From: Bos javanicus
Lineage: Eukaryota > Chordata > Mammalia > Artiodactyla > Bovidae
Assembly (NCBI RefSeq): GCF_032452875.1
Contig: NC_083869.1
Location: 74,766,501-74,830,500, forward strand
DNA: 64,000 bases
Direction of reading: 5' to 3'
Part shown: positions 24,221-35,744 of the stretch, one piece after another
Position numbering within the stretch: position 1 is the first letter of the stretch
Layout of the letters: every line of letters begins with the position of its first letter
Notes under the pieces: generated by a model
What the model saw: only the letters and a program-made list of their open reading frames with translations
The model's database searches: none
Told to the model about the DNA's origin: nothing
Translations under genes and position numbers: made by a program

Positions 24221-24478
24221 TTATAATATTTACACATATATTTAGATACACATAGTTTACACACATACTTTATTTACACACACACATATAATTTTTAATT
24301 AAAAGTCTTATGAACAGCCATGTACAATTTTGTGAGTGACATTGGCAGGACATATTTAAAAAGATTTTGTTGCAAAATATCCCACTCTAAATATTTTTAA
24401 TTGAAGTATAGCCAATTTACAATACTGTGTTAATTTCAGTTGTACAGCAAAGTGATTCAGTTATATGCATATATATAT

Positions 24479-24614
24479 GCTGCTGCTGCTGCTGCTAAGT
24501 CGCTTCAGTCGTGTCTGACTCTGTGCGACCCCATAGACGGCAGCCCACCAGGCTCTGCCATCCCTGGGATTCTCCAGGCAAGAACACTGGAGTGGGTTGC
24601 CATTTCCTTCTCCA
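24479..24614 (-). mobile_element. BovA SINE monomer
   Basis: Single BovB-like unit in minus orientation with the GCTGCTGCTGCTGCTAAGTC tail at the left. The repeat ATGCATATATATAT at 24465-24478 and 24615-24628 is a 14-bp duplication. Because it is built of TA repeats, part of the match could have arisen by slippage. Confidence 0.88.
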
Positions 24615-24698
24615 ATGCATATATATATATACATCTATCTATCTATATCTATATATATCTATATCTATCTATCTATCTATCTATATATATATATACAG

Positions 24699-24743
<45 letters not shown>

Positions 24744-24745
24744 CA
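24615..24745. repeat. Compound TA / TATC / CA microsatellite
   Basis: A mixed simple repeat: a TA run, several CTAT units (about 24632-24690), another TA run, ACAC, then a long TA run (about 24708-24737) and CACATAC. Overlapping frames made of Tyr and Ile across it are artefacts of the repeat. It is likely to be length-polymorphic. Confidence 0.93.
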
Positions 24746-25033
24746 TATCAGATTATTTTCTCATTACTGGTTATTGCAAGATATTGAATATAGTTCCCTG
24801 TGCTATACAGTAACTCCTTGTTTCCTGTCTATTTTATGTGTAGTGGTTTGTATACAACTATAAACTTCTAAATGTCCCTCTATCAATTTTTAAAAAATTT
24901 GTAATGAATATCAAACACAATACTAAAGAAAAATGTAGACCTCAGAAAATTAAGATAGTTTAATTGTTTTTACCAAACTGGAATATTTTGAAATTGAGGG
25001 GAAAAAAAGCAATTTTTAATGCCATGATGTGCT

Positions 25034-25255
25034 GTGTGTATGCTAAGTAGCTTCAGTCGTGTCTGACTCTTTGGGACCTTAGGGACTGGAGTCCGCCAGG
25101 CTCCTCTGTCCCTGGGATTCTCCAGACAAGAACACTGAAGTGGGTTGCCATGCCCTTCTCCAGAGGATCTTCTTAACTCAGGATTCAAACCCACATCTCT
25201 TACATCTCTTGGACTATTAGGTGGGTTCTATACCAGTAGCGCCATCTGGGAAGTC
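25034..25255 (-). mobile_element. Bov-tA SINE
   Basis: Minus-strand copy with tail at the left (GCTAAGTAGCTTCAGTCGTG) and a decayed tRNA-like head at the right (CGCCATCTGGGAAGTC on the plus strand). No clear target duplication was seen. Confidence 0.87.
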
Positions 25256-26414
25256 ATAAGAGGCATCAAATGGGACTGTTATAGACAAAGCAACAACCCA
25301 CTAAAATCAGGCTCTATGATCATATTGTGGAAGAACATACAGAGCTAATCCACTTCTGTCGTTTGGTGCTGGTGCTGGTAGGGGTTTGGACAGGGGTTTA
25401 GGCTCTGCCAGCACCTGCCGATGGAGTGCATCCTTCTCTCCTTCAGACACTGAGTCACTGCTCAGTCAACACCTGCTTAACACTTTAATCCTGTTGCCAG
25501 TTTTTTTTTCACTCCATTATTCCCTCCCCACCCAACATTTAAATGAAAACCTGGTTCCCAAGCTGCAATAAATTAAAAGAGGAAAAGAAATGACTTCACC
25601 AGAATTTATCTTGTGACCTAAACAAGTTTCTCATGATTGACCAACATTTAAATTCACATATTTAATGAAGTGCTTTCTAAGGAAAGAAGATTAATCTAGA
25701 TGTTTTCTTCCCTGTATGGTAGATAAAGGCCTGTGATCTTTTGATGTGTTTTCTTTTGTACATTTTCATTCTGAAACTCTTCCATCTTTAGTCAGTATCA
25801 CTCATCCTGAAGTTACTCTCTGGAGAAAGATGTCTTTTCTGATCATATTTTCATTTCTCAAAAAAAATTTTATGTTTTAGTACCTCAGTCTCAGCACTAT
25901 TCTCATATATACTTACTTACTTGAGGAAGATATGAGTGACAGAAAGCTAGTACTTCCTTTTATATGGGCAAAAATTGCAAAGGTAATTTTAATATTAGAA
26001 TTTATTTTAGGTTAGTATATTGAGCAGAATGCATATAGTATACTAGAAAGTAGTATACTCAAACTCCTTCGAAAAGAGAGGTGCCATGATTGTTCACACC
26101 TAACTCAAGAGCTAGATTAGTTTCTTTTTATCTCTTATCACAAGTTTTAGATTCTGTATATCATACTTCATATAAGTAGGACCCTTTGTTTCAGCTGCCT
26201 GCTCAAACTTTCTATTGTCAAGAAACTGCTCAATGACCTCCAAAAACTTGCCTTGTAATTACATGATTGGATGAACTAAAAGAAAATAGTGACTTTTAAT
26301 GAACCACAAATAAGATCAATAAACTATCAAAAATTGTATCCCAAAACAGTGCCTCATCAATTGTTTTTTATTCTCCATCTCCCTCAATAAAACTGTGCAT
26401 TGAAGCTATCCACT
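25256..26414. other. Unassigned sequence, 1.2 kb
   Basis: No recognisable repeat, domain or signal. The small frame at 25386-25571 lacks any supporting feature. Confidence 0.45.
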
Positions 26415-26429
26415 TCTAATGAATGTCTA

Positions 26430-26704
26430 CTGCTACTGCTAAGTCACCTCAGTCATGTCTGACTCTGTGCGACCCCATAGATGGCAGCCCACCAGGCTCC
26501 CCTGTCCCTGGGATTCTCCAGGCAAGAATATTGGAGTGGGTTGCCATTTCCTTCTCTAATGCAAGAAAGTGAAAAGTGAAAGTGAAGTCACTCTGTCCTG
26601 TCTGACCCTCAGCGACCACATGGACTGCAGCCTTCCAGGCTCCTCCATCCATGGGATTTTCCAGGCAAGAGTACTGGAGTGGGGTGCCATGTGCCATTGC
26701 CTTC
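26430..26704 (-). mobile_element. BovA2 dimeric SINE
   Basis: Two BovB-like monomers separated by GAAAGTGAAAAGTGAAAGTG, minus orientation, with a GCTACTGCTAAGTC tail at the left. Target duplication TCTAATGAATGTCTA (26415-26429) matches TCTAGTGAATGTCTA (26705-26719) in 14 of 15 bases. Confidence 0.93.
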
Positions 26705-26719
26705 TCTAGTGAATGTCTA

Positions 26720-27180
26720 GGCTTTACCTAAAGTATTATATCTGATTAGCAACACAATAACCAATATTTTCAGAATGGCATTTGTTTTCACAGATGCAAA
26801 GTTTGGGATATAAAGTTGATTCTATATTCCTAAGGAAGAACATCATCTTATTGAAGCAGTCTAATGAGAGCAATCTGTCCAAACTGCATGGTGGCTGAAA
26901 ACTGACCCAGTCAACAGGAAATTCTAGGCTCCAGGGATGTCCAGAGCTTTTGGCATTATTTACCTGGATGAGTCTACTTCATCCCCTATCTACCTTGTTC
27001 TTCATGTCCTTCATCATTCTCTGTGGGTGACATACTGTATCTATGTCCTTCCTCACCCCTTCATACTCACTCCACTTTGTCTCAGTCTTGAATATCCTCC
27101 AATCTTTTCTTCAGATCTCAGGGAACTTTTGAACAACTCTCAAAGTAACATTGGTAAGTGGATTCTTGATAACTAGAGCC
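26720..27180. other. Unassigned sequence
   Basis: About 460 bp. The plus-strand frame 26937-27176 (79 aa) has no recognisable domain. Confidence 0.4.
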
Positions 27181-27337
27181 ACTTGAGGTTTGATCTCTGG
27201 GTTGGGAAGATCCTCTGGAGTAGTAAATGGCAATCCTCTCCAGTATTCTTGCCTGGAAAAATTCCACAGACAGAGGAGCCTAGCAAGCTACAGTCCATGG
27301 GGTCCCAAAGGGTTGGATATGACTAAGCACACACACT
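27181..27337 (+). mobile_element. Bov-tA SINE, 5' truncated
   Basis: Begins inside the tRNA-like head at the B-box region (GTTTGATCTCTGGG) and continues through the body to GGTTGGATATGACTAAGCAC. The number of differences from other copies suggests an older insertion. Confidence 0.82.
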
Positions 27338-29066
27338 AACCACCACACAGAGTAATGTGTTTCTTTGTTTCTAGTGAGCATTTGAAACTTTTCTACACAA
27401 AAATAAAAAATGTGTGGTCATGGTCGTGATCCAACACATTATCATGCATTGTTCAGTTATATGATGCTTGAAGCAGATTTCAATTTAAGTTATTTGGAGT
27501 CTGGTACTTACACAATTCCATTTCCATAGGCCAGATTATTCAATACTGTGCTAAGTGTTTCTTTGCCTGAATTACCCCTTGCATAATCTTTGTTCTCCAA
27601 ACTCAGAATTTCAAACATAAACAAAAGTAGAGTAGAATAACATTATGTTATAAAACCTAGTGTATTTATTATCTATATTTGAAAATTCATATTATATAAG
27701 TATTTCTGTTAACTTTATGCCCCCACCCCCACTGTCTTCAATGGATTATTTTGAGCCTAATTCCAGGCAATATATAATTTTATATGTAAATAGCTCATAG
27801 TTATAAAAATGTAAGGGATTTTTTTCTTTAAAAATCACACCTATAAGACCATAGACACACCACATGCAAAAAAATTAAACTGGTTAATAGAATCAAGTGT
27901 CAAGTAAGTGTCCAAATGTCCACAGTTATCTTACTCATAGCTTCTCTCTATCTCTTCCACTCTCCGTGAAACTATTGTGCTTAATTTGACTGATTAAAAT
28001 CAGAACCTAAATAAAGTTGACCAATATCATTTGGTTGTTGTCACCAAAGTCTCCTATAGTCTGTCAATTTCTGCTTTTTTCTATCTTGTAATTTATTCTT
28101 GGAGACTTTGAGTTCATCACCTGTGCCTCCATATCTAGCACCCGTTACCTTATTACACTGAGTTCAGTGGCAGGACTTAAGTTCATCTTACGTATAGGCA
28201 GGTATCCCATTGCCTCAGTGAGAGACCAGAGTTTCACAAAGAAGACCATTTTGCCCAAGGACATATTTCCTAAAACTGGCAAGGGTGTGCCATTGCTTGA
28301 AGTAGAGCTTCATTTCTTGTGATCCCAAAATAGTCTGAGGCAAAGTGGTTTTTATTTAGGAAGGAGGGTGTCAAGAAAATGTCAATCATAGAGGAAAGTG
28401 GGCTTTAGTTACATCATCAGGAAGGTGCAAATGTTTCTGTTTCACAGAGACTTCAGGGGCTGAGTCCTGCAGCAGATGTGAGAAGAGCCTGCTGGTAGAC
28501 CCTAGGCCAAACACTTGCATAAACAGGAGCCCAGGTCCTCAGCTCTTCCACAAACCTCCTCTGTGATGCCAGTGTGGAGCCTGGGGGATTTTGGAATGCC
28601 CCAGGAGGACCTGGAGGACCTGGAACAGTTGAGCTGAGCCTATCTGTGTCATTTTGCAATAAGGGCCCATGACATCCATGGTGGAATTCAAGTCAATCTT
28701 TGAAGAGTGACATCACAACAAAGTTGCAGATATAAAGGCAATGATGAGCAATGTGGCAAGAGGTCATAACTGTAAAAAAGGAGGAAGAGGTAGGAACCAT
28801 GGACTAAGGGAACAGGACACAGTAGAGACGGCAAACACAAGGAATCTGAGAGCATAACTGTTATACTTGTTTACTATTGTAACCTCAGTGCCTTGCACAA
28901 GCACAGTAAACTCTTATGAGACATGAAATACATGCATGAATGAATTATGGAGGGAAAACAAACCCGCCCAACCAATTAAAAGTATAAATCTTGACAGATT
29001 GGGACAATAGTACAGATATATTACCAAACAGGATGGAGAAACTGGAGGAGGCAGGGAGTTGTCAGG
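27338..29066. other. Unassigned sequence, 1.7 kb, with a GC-richer patch
   Basis: Mostly AT-rich with no recognised element. The patch at about 28440-28660 is richer in G and C. Its minus frame 28659-28453 (68 aa) contains VPGPPGPPGAF, which comes from a short imperfect repeat of GGACCTGGA. I see no collagen-like periodicity beyond these few triplets and cannot assign it. Confidence 0.4.
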
Positions 29067-29090
29067 TTGCTCTATTCTTTTGAAATATTT

Positions 29091-29286
29091 CTTTATTTAT
29101 ATTTGGCTGTGCCAGGTCTTAGTTGTGGCACTCAGGATCTTCATGCAGCATGAGGGATCTCTAGTTGCAGGATGCAGGTTCTTATTTCTGGCATGTGGGA
29201 TCTAGTTCCCTGATAAGAATATGAACCTGGGCCCCCCACACTGGGAGCATGGAAACTTAGCCACTGGACCGCCAAGGAAGTCCCCA
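29091..29286 (-). mobile_element. CHR-type SINE
   Basis: Cetartiodactyl tRNA-derived SINE in minus orientation. On the plus strand it reads TTTGGCTGTGCCAGGTCTTA, GGGATCTAGTTCCCTGATAA and ends in the tRNA-like head CCACTGGACCGCCAAGGAAG. The flanks carry a long target duplication: TTGCTCTATTCTT... at 29067-29090 (24 bp) and 29289-29310 (22 bp), differing by one 2-bp gap. Confidence 0.9.
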
Positions 29287-29310
29287 GATTGCTCTATTCT
29301 TGAAATATTT

Positions 29311-30263
29311 CCAACAAGATTTTAAAAATCAATTATTTAATTTCATTATCATATTTTCATGAATGTCTAGGGATAGAAAATCCAGCCCCTTGGTCCTAAT
29401 ATTCAAAGAGCGTGGGATTTGATTCATGAAACAAACAGCATACAGAGAGGATTTGCTATAGCTAAGGGGTATCCTAAGCAGAGAAGCACAATTGGTAAAG
29501 TCAAGATGATGGAAATGAATCTCATATTGTGAAGAGAAACCACACACATGTACTTAGTTTGTATATACAAGGAAGGATGTTGTCTTCACTGTAATTTCAG
29601 GGTAAAAGATTAAATATGAAACAATCAGCTTTCTCGAGCCAAGTCAGAATATTTTATTTAAAATAAACACTTAATGTCTTAGTTTCAGCTGCCATAACAA
29701 ATTACCATAGACTGGCTACATTATAAAGAACACAAACTTATTTCTCACAGTTCTGGAGGCTGAAAGTCTGAGATCAGGGTTCCAGCATGGTCAGGTTCTT
29801 GTGAGAGCCCGAGGAAGCACAGTAAGGGGACATTTTGGGGTTTCTTATAAGAACCCTAATTCAAAGACTCAACCCTAATATCATCACATTAGGAGTTAGG
29901 ATTTCAACACATCGTAGAGTGACACAAGCGTCCAATTCTTTGCACTTAGTTTTCATAATAATTAAGTAAAGTGGGAACATAATTACGAGGTCATCGATTT
30001 GTGACCAGATTCCTTCCTTAGGGAAACCAACTTGTTTACATTCAGGATGAAACTGAGTAAAACTCTCTGATTCTGGTTAATACATTTTGTGAGCCTCAGC
30101 TTCTTACTATAAAAACAAAGAGCTGCAACCTATTTTAAATAATAGAAAAGCAACCTAGCTTTGATGCACTGCTTCTTCCAGGCTTGAGGAGACTGGGAAA
30201 GGAGAGCTGTGGTAGTTCTGACAAAGCACAGCATCACCTTTGGCTGCTAAATTAATAGACTAT
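29311..30263. other. Unassigned sequence with an old repeat-like segment
   Basis: The segment at about 29690-29925 (GCTGCCATAACAAATTACCA, CTCACAGTTCTGGAGGCTGA) resembles a widespread old mammalian interspersed repeat that I cannot name with certainty. The remainder shows nothing recognisable. Confidence 0.5.
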
Positions 30264-30539
30264 CACTGGCAATGGCATCCCACTCCAGTACTCTTGCCTG
30301 GAAAATTCCATGGATGGAGGGGCCTGGAAGGCTGCAGTCCATGGGGTCGCTAAGAGTCAGACACGACTGAGCGACTTCACTTTCACTTTTCACTTTCATG
30401 CATTGGAGGAGGAAATGGCAACCCACTCCAGTGTTCTTGCCTGGACAATCCGAGGGACAGGGGAGCCTGGTGGGCTGCTGTCTATGGGGTCGCACAAAGT
30501 CGGACACGACTGAAGTGACTTAGCAGCAGCAACAGCAGC
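30264..30539 (+). mobile_element. BovA2 dimeric SINE
   Basis: Two BovB-like units on the plus strand, joined by CACTTTCACTTTTCACTTTC, ending GTGACTTAGCAGCAGCAACA. Well preserved, hence probably young. Both strands are open through it in several frames, which is a property of this SINE and not a gene. Confidence 0.93.
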
Positions 30540-31696
30540 TTTGCTTTTAAAATTTTCCCACTTCATTTATTTAGAAGTTTGCAGAGAAGATCTCTTCTTG
30601 GTAATTAATATGTTTCCACTTTCAGAAATGACAGGCTAAAGTTCTACTTACCCAGATGGGAGCAAACTGCTTTTTGGCTTTTCTTCTTGAGCAGCAGCCA
30701 ATGCCACCATGGGTTTCTGGGTGAAATCCCAATGCAGCGACTCCCAAATCGCTGGCTTGTAGGCAAAACTCTCAATGTCTACCCACTTCGTGCCAATCAG
30801 AAAAAAGAATTAAGAAATATAAAAATATATAACTACATCTTCAAACATTTGCAGATTAGTTCAGAGAGGTTATTTGATAGAGGATTTTTTTTTTAATCGT
30901 AAAAAATTATTACAAATATTTTGCTGTATTAAATAGACCTTGCTTTTCTCACACACACACAAAATATGAGTTCATATGTGTGTGTTTGTGTGTATATCAG
31001 GTTGATAGGTGTATCACTGAGTAATAAGATCAAGCAAATCTGAGTGGTGAGAAAGGAAAATCTCTCAATCTCTGCTTAGTTACAAAAGTAATTCAATAAT
31101 TAGTGATAGCTTGAGAATAATGTAAAGATTATCTTTTGCATAAAACTTCATGTTTGTCTTAACCGGCATAGAGGGTAGAATTTGATTTAAGAGGAACATG
31201 GGCACATATTTTTTTTCAAAACTGGAAAATATGATTCTGGTCAAGTCAATGCCTCTGAGAGAAACTTCAGAATGCAGAAATCACTTCAACATCGTGTTCT
31301 TTCATGAAGAGAACACATTTCTTCTTAGTTGAGGAGAATCTTTTGGCAGAAGGGAGAAAAGTGGCAAGGAGGGGAAGGAATGGGCTACTTCCTGGTAGTG
31401 AGAATCACTCTGTGTTCATTATAAAACATAAGTCACCTTGAAACACTAATTTATGGGTCATTTGAACAGCAAAAAGTAGAAGCCAGGGAGGGTATATCTG
31501 AGAATAATTAGGAAGCAACTTAGAGATGGACCCAGAGTCAGGACTAGCATTGAAGGAATGAAGGAATGATGTGCTGAATAGAGAAAATTTCATCATGTCT
31601 GAAAGCCTCCTTCAATCCTTTTAAATTATTTGTGAGGACAAAAATGTTCTGTTTTTTCTTTACATAGTAAAGAGTGAAAATAGGTATGTTTACCAG
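30540..31696. other. Unassigned sequence, 1.2 kb
   Basis: AT-rich with a short CA/TG stretch at about 30950-30995. Nothing else recognisable. Confidence 0.45.
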
Positions 31697-31926
31697 TGTC
31701 TGCTGCTGCTAAGTCACTTCAGTGGTGTCGGACTCTGTGGGACCCCATAGACAGAAGCCCACCAGGCTCCCCCATCCCTGGGATTCTCCAGGCAAGAACA
31801 CTGGAGTAGGTTGCCATTTCCTTCTCCAATGCATGAAAATGAAAAGTGAAAGTGAAGTAGCTCAATCGTGTCCAACTCCTAGCAACCCCATGGACTTCTC
31901 CATCCATGGGATTTTCCAGGCAAGTC
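31697..31926 (-). mobile_element. BovA2 SINE, truncated
   Basis: Minus orientation with the GCTGCTGCTAAGTCACTTCA tail at left, a first unit, the AAAAGTGAAAGTGAAGTAG linker and most of a second unit that breaks off after GATTTTCCAGGCAAG. No certain target duplication. Confidence 0.88.
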
Positions 31927-32060
31927 TACAGTGTTTTAAATAAGTAAGTCTTGAAGAAATTAATGACCACGTCTTAAGAGTTTAGATTATATAATTTACT
32001 TTTTATAAACATATATCTAAATAGCACTGGTCTTTGTGAATCTATGTGCACAAGATGTAC
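31927..32060. other. Unassigned spacer
   Basis: Short AT-rich interval between two SINEs. Confidence 0.4.
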
Positions 32061-32069
32061 TAATAGCTA

Positions 32070-32275
32070 TGTGCTTAGTTGCTCAGTTGTATCTGACTCT
32101 TGCAACCCCATGGACAGTAGCCCACCAAGCACCTCTGTCCATGGGGATTCTCCAGGCAGTAATACAGAAGTGGGTTGTCATGCCCTTCTCCTCAAACCCC
32201 AACGCAGGGATTGAACCCAGGTCTCGCATATTGCAGGCAGATTCATTACTGTTTGAGCCACCAGGGAAGTCCCAT
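32070..32275 (-). mobile_element. Bov-tA SINE, full length
   Basis: Minus copy with head at the right (TTTGAGCCACCAGGGAAGTC on the plus strand) and tail at the left (GTGCTTAGTTGCTCAGTTG). Perfect 9-bp target duplication TAATAGCTA at 32061-32069 and 32276-32284. Confidence 0.92.
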
Positions 32276-32284
32276 TAATAGCTA

Positions 32285-33781
32285 AAGAGAATATTTTCAC
32301 CAAATATAGGTATGGTAGAGATGGTAGTTCATTGACTTTTCCTCTAGCAATTCCCAATATTCTTTTTTTTTTAACCTTAAAATTTTAGGAAATTGTTCTC
32401 TTGAGACAAGTTCAGCTATGCTGTCAAACCAGCCTTACTGAAAATTCTGGTATTAGAACAAAACAAACAACAAAACCCTCAAAATGTCTTTAAGAAAATG
32501 GTGCATTTTCAAGGACTCATGAATGCAAAGTTAGTTATAACTAACTTTATTGTTATATATATTTAGACATTTCTAAGGAGATAAGTTTATGTCCCTGGAA
32601 ACTTTCCTGGAAGTCCAAACCCAAACAAGGAAACCCAGTATAGAAGTTTAACTGAGAAGATAAGCTCTAGAGTCAAGATCAAGATTAATAAGAGGAGACA
32701 GTGGAGTTGGACATCAGGTTCAATGAGCACATCACAGACACAAGAACTAAAGGCACTGAAAGAACTGGGACTAAACTGGTGGAGGTCAAAAGCAGAAGAA
32801 CTGGCAGAATACACCTTCATGAAAATAGGGTCCTAAGGTTCAAAAGGAAAGCCCTGTCAAGCTAACTGTAGAGTCTTGAGAAGACTGAGGCCAATGAAAT
32901 CACAGTCGAGGTCAACTCTGAGTGAAGCTTGATCATCCTCTTTCCCACATATGAATCTTTTTTAAGACTCTCTACTAAAGACATGTTTCTATTTCAAAAC
33001 TTAGCAACATATTGTCTGGCTCTGACTCTCCTTCCAATTCCTGTCCTTCTAAATCATTTCTGAGAGCTAATTAGGTTGAGTGCCATTTTCAACTGCTACT
33101 TTGGAAGATAAGGTACACGCCTACATATTGTTCACTTACTGCTGTGCACATCTGTGCTCTATATCCATCTGCAGGGATTTGGAAAATTAACATCTTTTTA
33201 AAGGCAAAACAGGATTATAATCAAAGGGATGTATTTCTAATGGGTTTTTGGTCTTCGTTCTTGAGGATACAACCTGGACTGCAATTGAAAATGTGTTAAA
33301 ACAATAGTCAGGCTTTAAAAAATTTTTGGAGGTACTCCTCTTCTAGAAAAACATAATTGGAAAATCTATAGATATCTTAAAAAGAAAATGATCATTAAAA
33401 ATAATAAACACTTTTTGAAAACTTTGCCATGTCAATATAAAATGGAAATCCATTTATAATGTCAAGGAAATGGGTTATTGCAATTTTATATCAATTTTAA
33501 GATGCTTGATATGGGGAGATTAAAAACAAAGAAAAATCATTAAATCTTATTGGAATTATGATCTCTGAAGGTTTTAAGGTAGAAAAAGATCCAACTATTC
33601 TTTCCCTATTAGAAGCACAAATTTTTCCCCCTATTACTTTCTATTTTATATTCTAGGTCTTACTCCTTGGATTCAAAACATTTGTGCCTAGGAGAAAGAG
33701 AATAAGTTAAAGAAATGTGTATTTGTGACTCTTTATTTAAGTTTTATTTTAATTATTTTTATAAAGAATATTTTAATTAAT
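32285..33781. other. Unassigned AT-rich sequence, 1.5 kb
   Basis: No recognisable element or gene. The minus frame 32820-32587 (77 aa) has no domain. Confidence 0.45.
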
Positions 33782-33885
33782 TAATTAACTTTTATTTATC
33801 AAAGTTTAGTTGATTTATAATGTTATATGTCATGTTAGTTTCAGGTGCTATACAGCAGGTCCTTGTTAGTTATCTATTTAATATT

Positions 33886-33970
33886 GTTGCTGTTGTTCAG
33901 TCACTAAATCATGTCAGACTCGCCAGATGGACTGCAGCATGCCAGTCTTCCCTGTCCTCACTGTCTCCCT
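33886..33970 (-). mobile_element. Short BovB-like 3' fragment
   Basis: GTTGTTCAGTCACTAAATCA then GGACTGCAGCATGCCAGTCT resembles the last 85 bp or so of an older BovB or BovB-tailed SINE in minus orientation. L1 sequence is found on both sides. Confidence 0.65.
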
Positions 33971-34104
33971 ATATTTCGTCTATAGTAGTGTGTATATGTT
34001 AATCACAAATTCCTTATTTTTCCCTGCCCATTTCCTCTTTGGTAGCCATAAGTTTGTTTTCTATGTCTATATATACTTTTGTTCTGTAAATAAGCTCACA
34101 TATA

Positions 34105-34218
34105 AATGGCGAACCACTCCAGTATTCTTGCCTGGAAAATCCCATGGACAGAGGAGCAGGGCTGGCTACAGTCTATGGGGTTGCAAAGAGTTGGACACGA
34201 CTGAGGAACTGACGCACT
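34105..34218 (+). mobile_element. BovA SINE unit inside L1
   Basis: One BovB-like unit on the plus strand (ACCACTCCAGTATTCTTGCC to GTTGGACACGACTGAGGAAC) without a tRNA-like head. It separates two parts of the L1 3' end. Confidence 0.85.
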
Positions 34219-34716
34219 GTATCTATGTTTAGATTCCACATGTAAGTGATATCATATGATATTTGTCATTCTCTAGATCCATCCATGTTTCTGCATATAG
34301 TATTATTTCCTCCTTTTTATGGTTGAATAATATTTCATTGTGTATATATACCACATCTTCTTTATCTGTTCATCTGTAAGTAGACACTAAGATTCTTTCA
34401 CATCTTGGCTATTTAAATGTTGCTGCCATGAACAGCAGGGTGCATATATCTTTTTGAATTATGGTTTTCTATTTCTAAATGCCTAAGATTGTGATTACAG
34501 GATCATATGGTAGCTCTATTTTTAGATTTTTTAAGGACTCTCCATACTGTTCTTAAAAGTTTCCTCTGCTTATTATGAGAATGCATATTATAGCCACTTG
34601 AATACAAAGAGAAAAGTCTTATACTGTTTTTCAATGTCGCTGTACCAATTTACATTCCCACAAATAGTGTAAACAGTTTCCCTTTTTCTCCACACCCTCT
34701 CTGGCATTAGTTACTT

Positions 34717-35682
34717 ATGGCAGAAAGTGAAAAAGAACTAAAGAGCCTCTTGATGAAAGTGAAAGAGGAGAGTGAAAAAGTTGGCTAAAAGCTCAACATT
34801 CAGAAATCTAAGATCATGGCATCCTGTCCCATCACTTAATGGCAAGTAGATGGGGAAACAGTGGAAACAGTTGCTGACTTCATTTTTCGGGCTCCAAAAT
34901 CACTGCAGATGGTGATTGCAGCCATAAAAGTAAAAGATGCTTACTCCTTGGAAGAAAAGTTATGACCAACTTAGACAGCATATTGAAAAGCAGAGATATT
35001 ACTTTGCCAACAAAGGTCTGTCTAGTCAAAGAAAGAAAGAAAGTGAAGTCGCTCAGTCGTGTCCAACTCTGTGTGACCCTATGGACACCAGGTTCTTCTG
35101 TCCATGGGATTTTCTAGGCAAGAGTACTGGAGTGGGTTGCCATTTCCTTCTCCAGGGAATCTTGCCAACCCAGGGATTGAACCCAGGCCTCCTGCATTGT
35201 AGACAGATGCTTTACCATCTGAACCACCAGGGAAGTCTATGGTTTTTCCCCTAGTCATGTATGGATATGAGAGTTGGACTATAAAGAAAGCTGAGAATTG
35301 ATGCTTTTGAACTGTGGTGTTGGAGAAGACTCTTAAGAGTCCCTTGGATGGCAGGGAGATCTAACCAGTCCATCCTAAAGGAAACCAATCCTGAATATTC
35401 ATTGGAAGGACTGATGTTGAAGCTGAAACTCCAATACTTTGGCCACCCGATGGGTAGAGCTGACTCATTTGAAAAGACCCTGATGCGGGGAAAGATTGAG
35501 AGCAGGAGGAGAAGGGGACAACAGAGGATGAGATGTTTGGATGGCATCACCAACTCAATGGACATGAGTTTGGGTAGGCTCTGGGAGTTGTTGATGAACA
35601 GGGAGGCCTGGCTTGCTGCAGTTCATGGGGTCGTAAAGAGTCGGACACGACTGAGCGACTGAACTGAACTGAACTGAACTGA
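34717..35682 (+). mobile_element. BovB 3' portion inside L1, split by a SINE
   Basis: Begins just after the YADD region (ATGGCAGAAAGTGAAAAAGA) and ends in GAACT repeats at about 35661-35682, where L1 sequence resumes. A Bov-tA SINE interrupts it at about 35030-35238. Frame 35348-35662 encodes the C-terminal segment (RRRRGQQRMRCLDGIT). The 5' end is truncated. Confidence 0.9.
35030..35238 (-). mobile_element. Bov-tA SINE inserted in BovB
   Basis: Minus copy with a GAAAGAAAGAAAGTGAAGTC tail at left and the tRNA-like head at right (CATCTGAACCACCAGGGAAG). BovB sequence (GTCTAGTCAA left, CTATGGTTTTT right) continues across it. The duplication, if any, is only a few bases and not clear. Confidence 0.88.
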
Positions 35683-35744
35683 TTCTGACTGGTGCTTCAT
35701 TCTAGCTTTAATCACAGTACAAATAGTCCTTTCCCCAGGAAGAA

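Larger units (their letters stand above)
24388..24890 (-). mobile_element. L1 3' end split by a SINE and a microsatellite
   Basis: Plus-strand reading gives the reverse complement of the L1 3' end: TTTAATTGAAGTATAGCC, GTACAGCAAAGTGATTCAGT, then after the SINE ATTGAATATAGTTCCCTGTG and GCTATACAGTAACTCCTTGT. It is interrupted at 24479-24614 by a SINE and at 24615-24745 by simple repeats. Confidence 0.85.
33782..35725 (-). mobile_element. L1 3' end, minus strand, split by three insertions
   Basis: L1 3' sequence in reverse orientation appears in pieces: 33782-33885 (GGTGCTATACAGCAGGTCCT), 33971-34104, 34219-34716 (CATTGTGTATATATACCACA, CATATGGTAGCTCTATTTTT, CCAATTTACATTCCCACAAA) and a last stretch from about 35683 (TTCTGACTGGTGCTTCATTC). 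Between them lie a short BovB tail fragment, a BovA unit and a 1-kb BovB with its own SINE. The order of pieces follows one L1 element, so the insertions are later. Confidence 0.82.

Noticed and set aside
23515..24235. Regularly spaced repeats as a CRISPR-like array
   Set aside because: The repeats are about 200-bp SINEs with unequal spacing and individual target duplications, in a mammalian genome.
24440..24863. Three overlapping Tyr/Ile-rich open frames
   Set aside because: They are translations of the TA/TATC microsatellite next to a SINE.
30247..30513. Open frames on both strands
   Set aside because: Both lie wholly within a BovA2 SINE. The same residues appear at other SINE copies.
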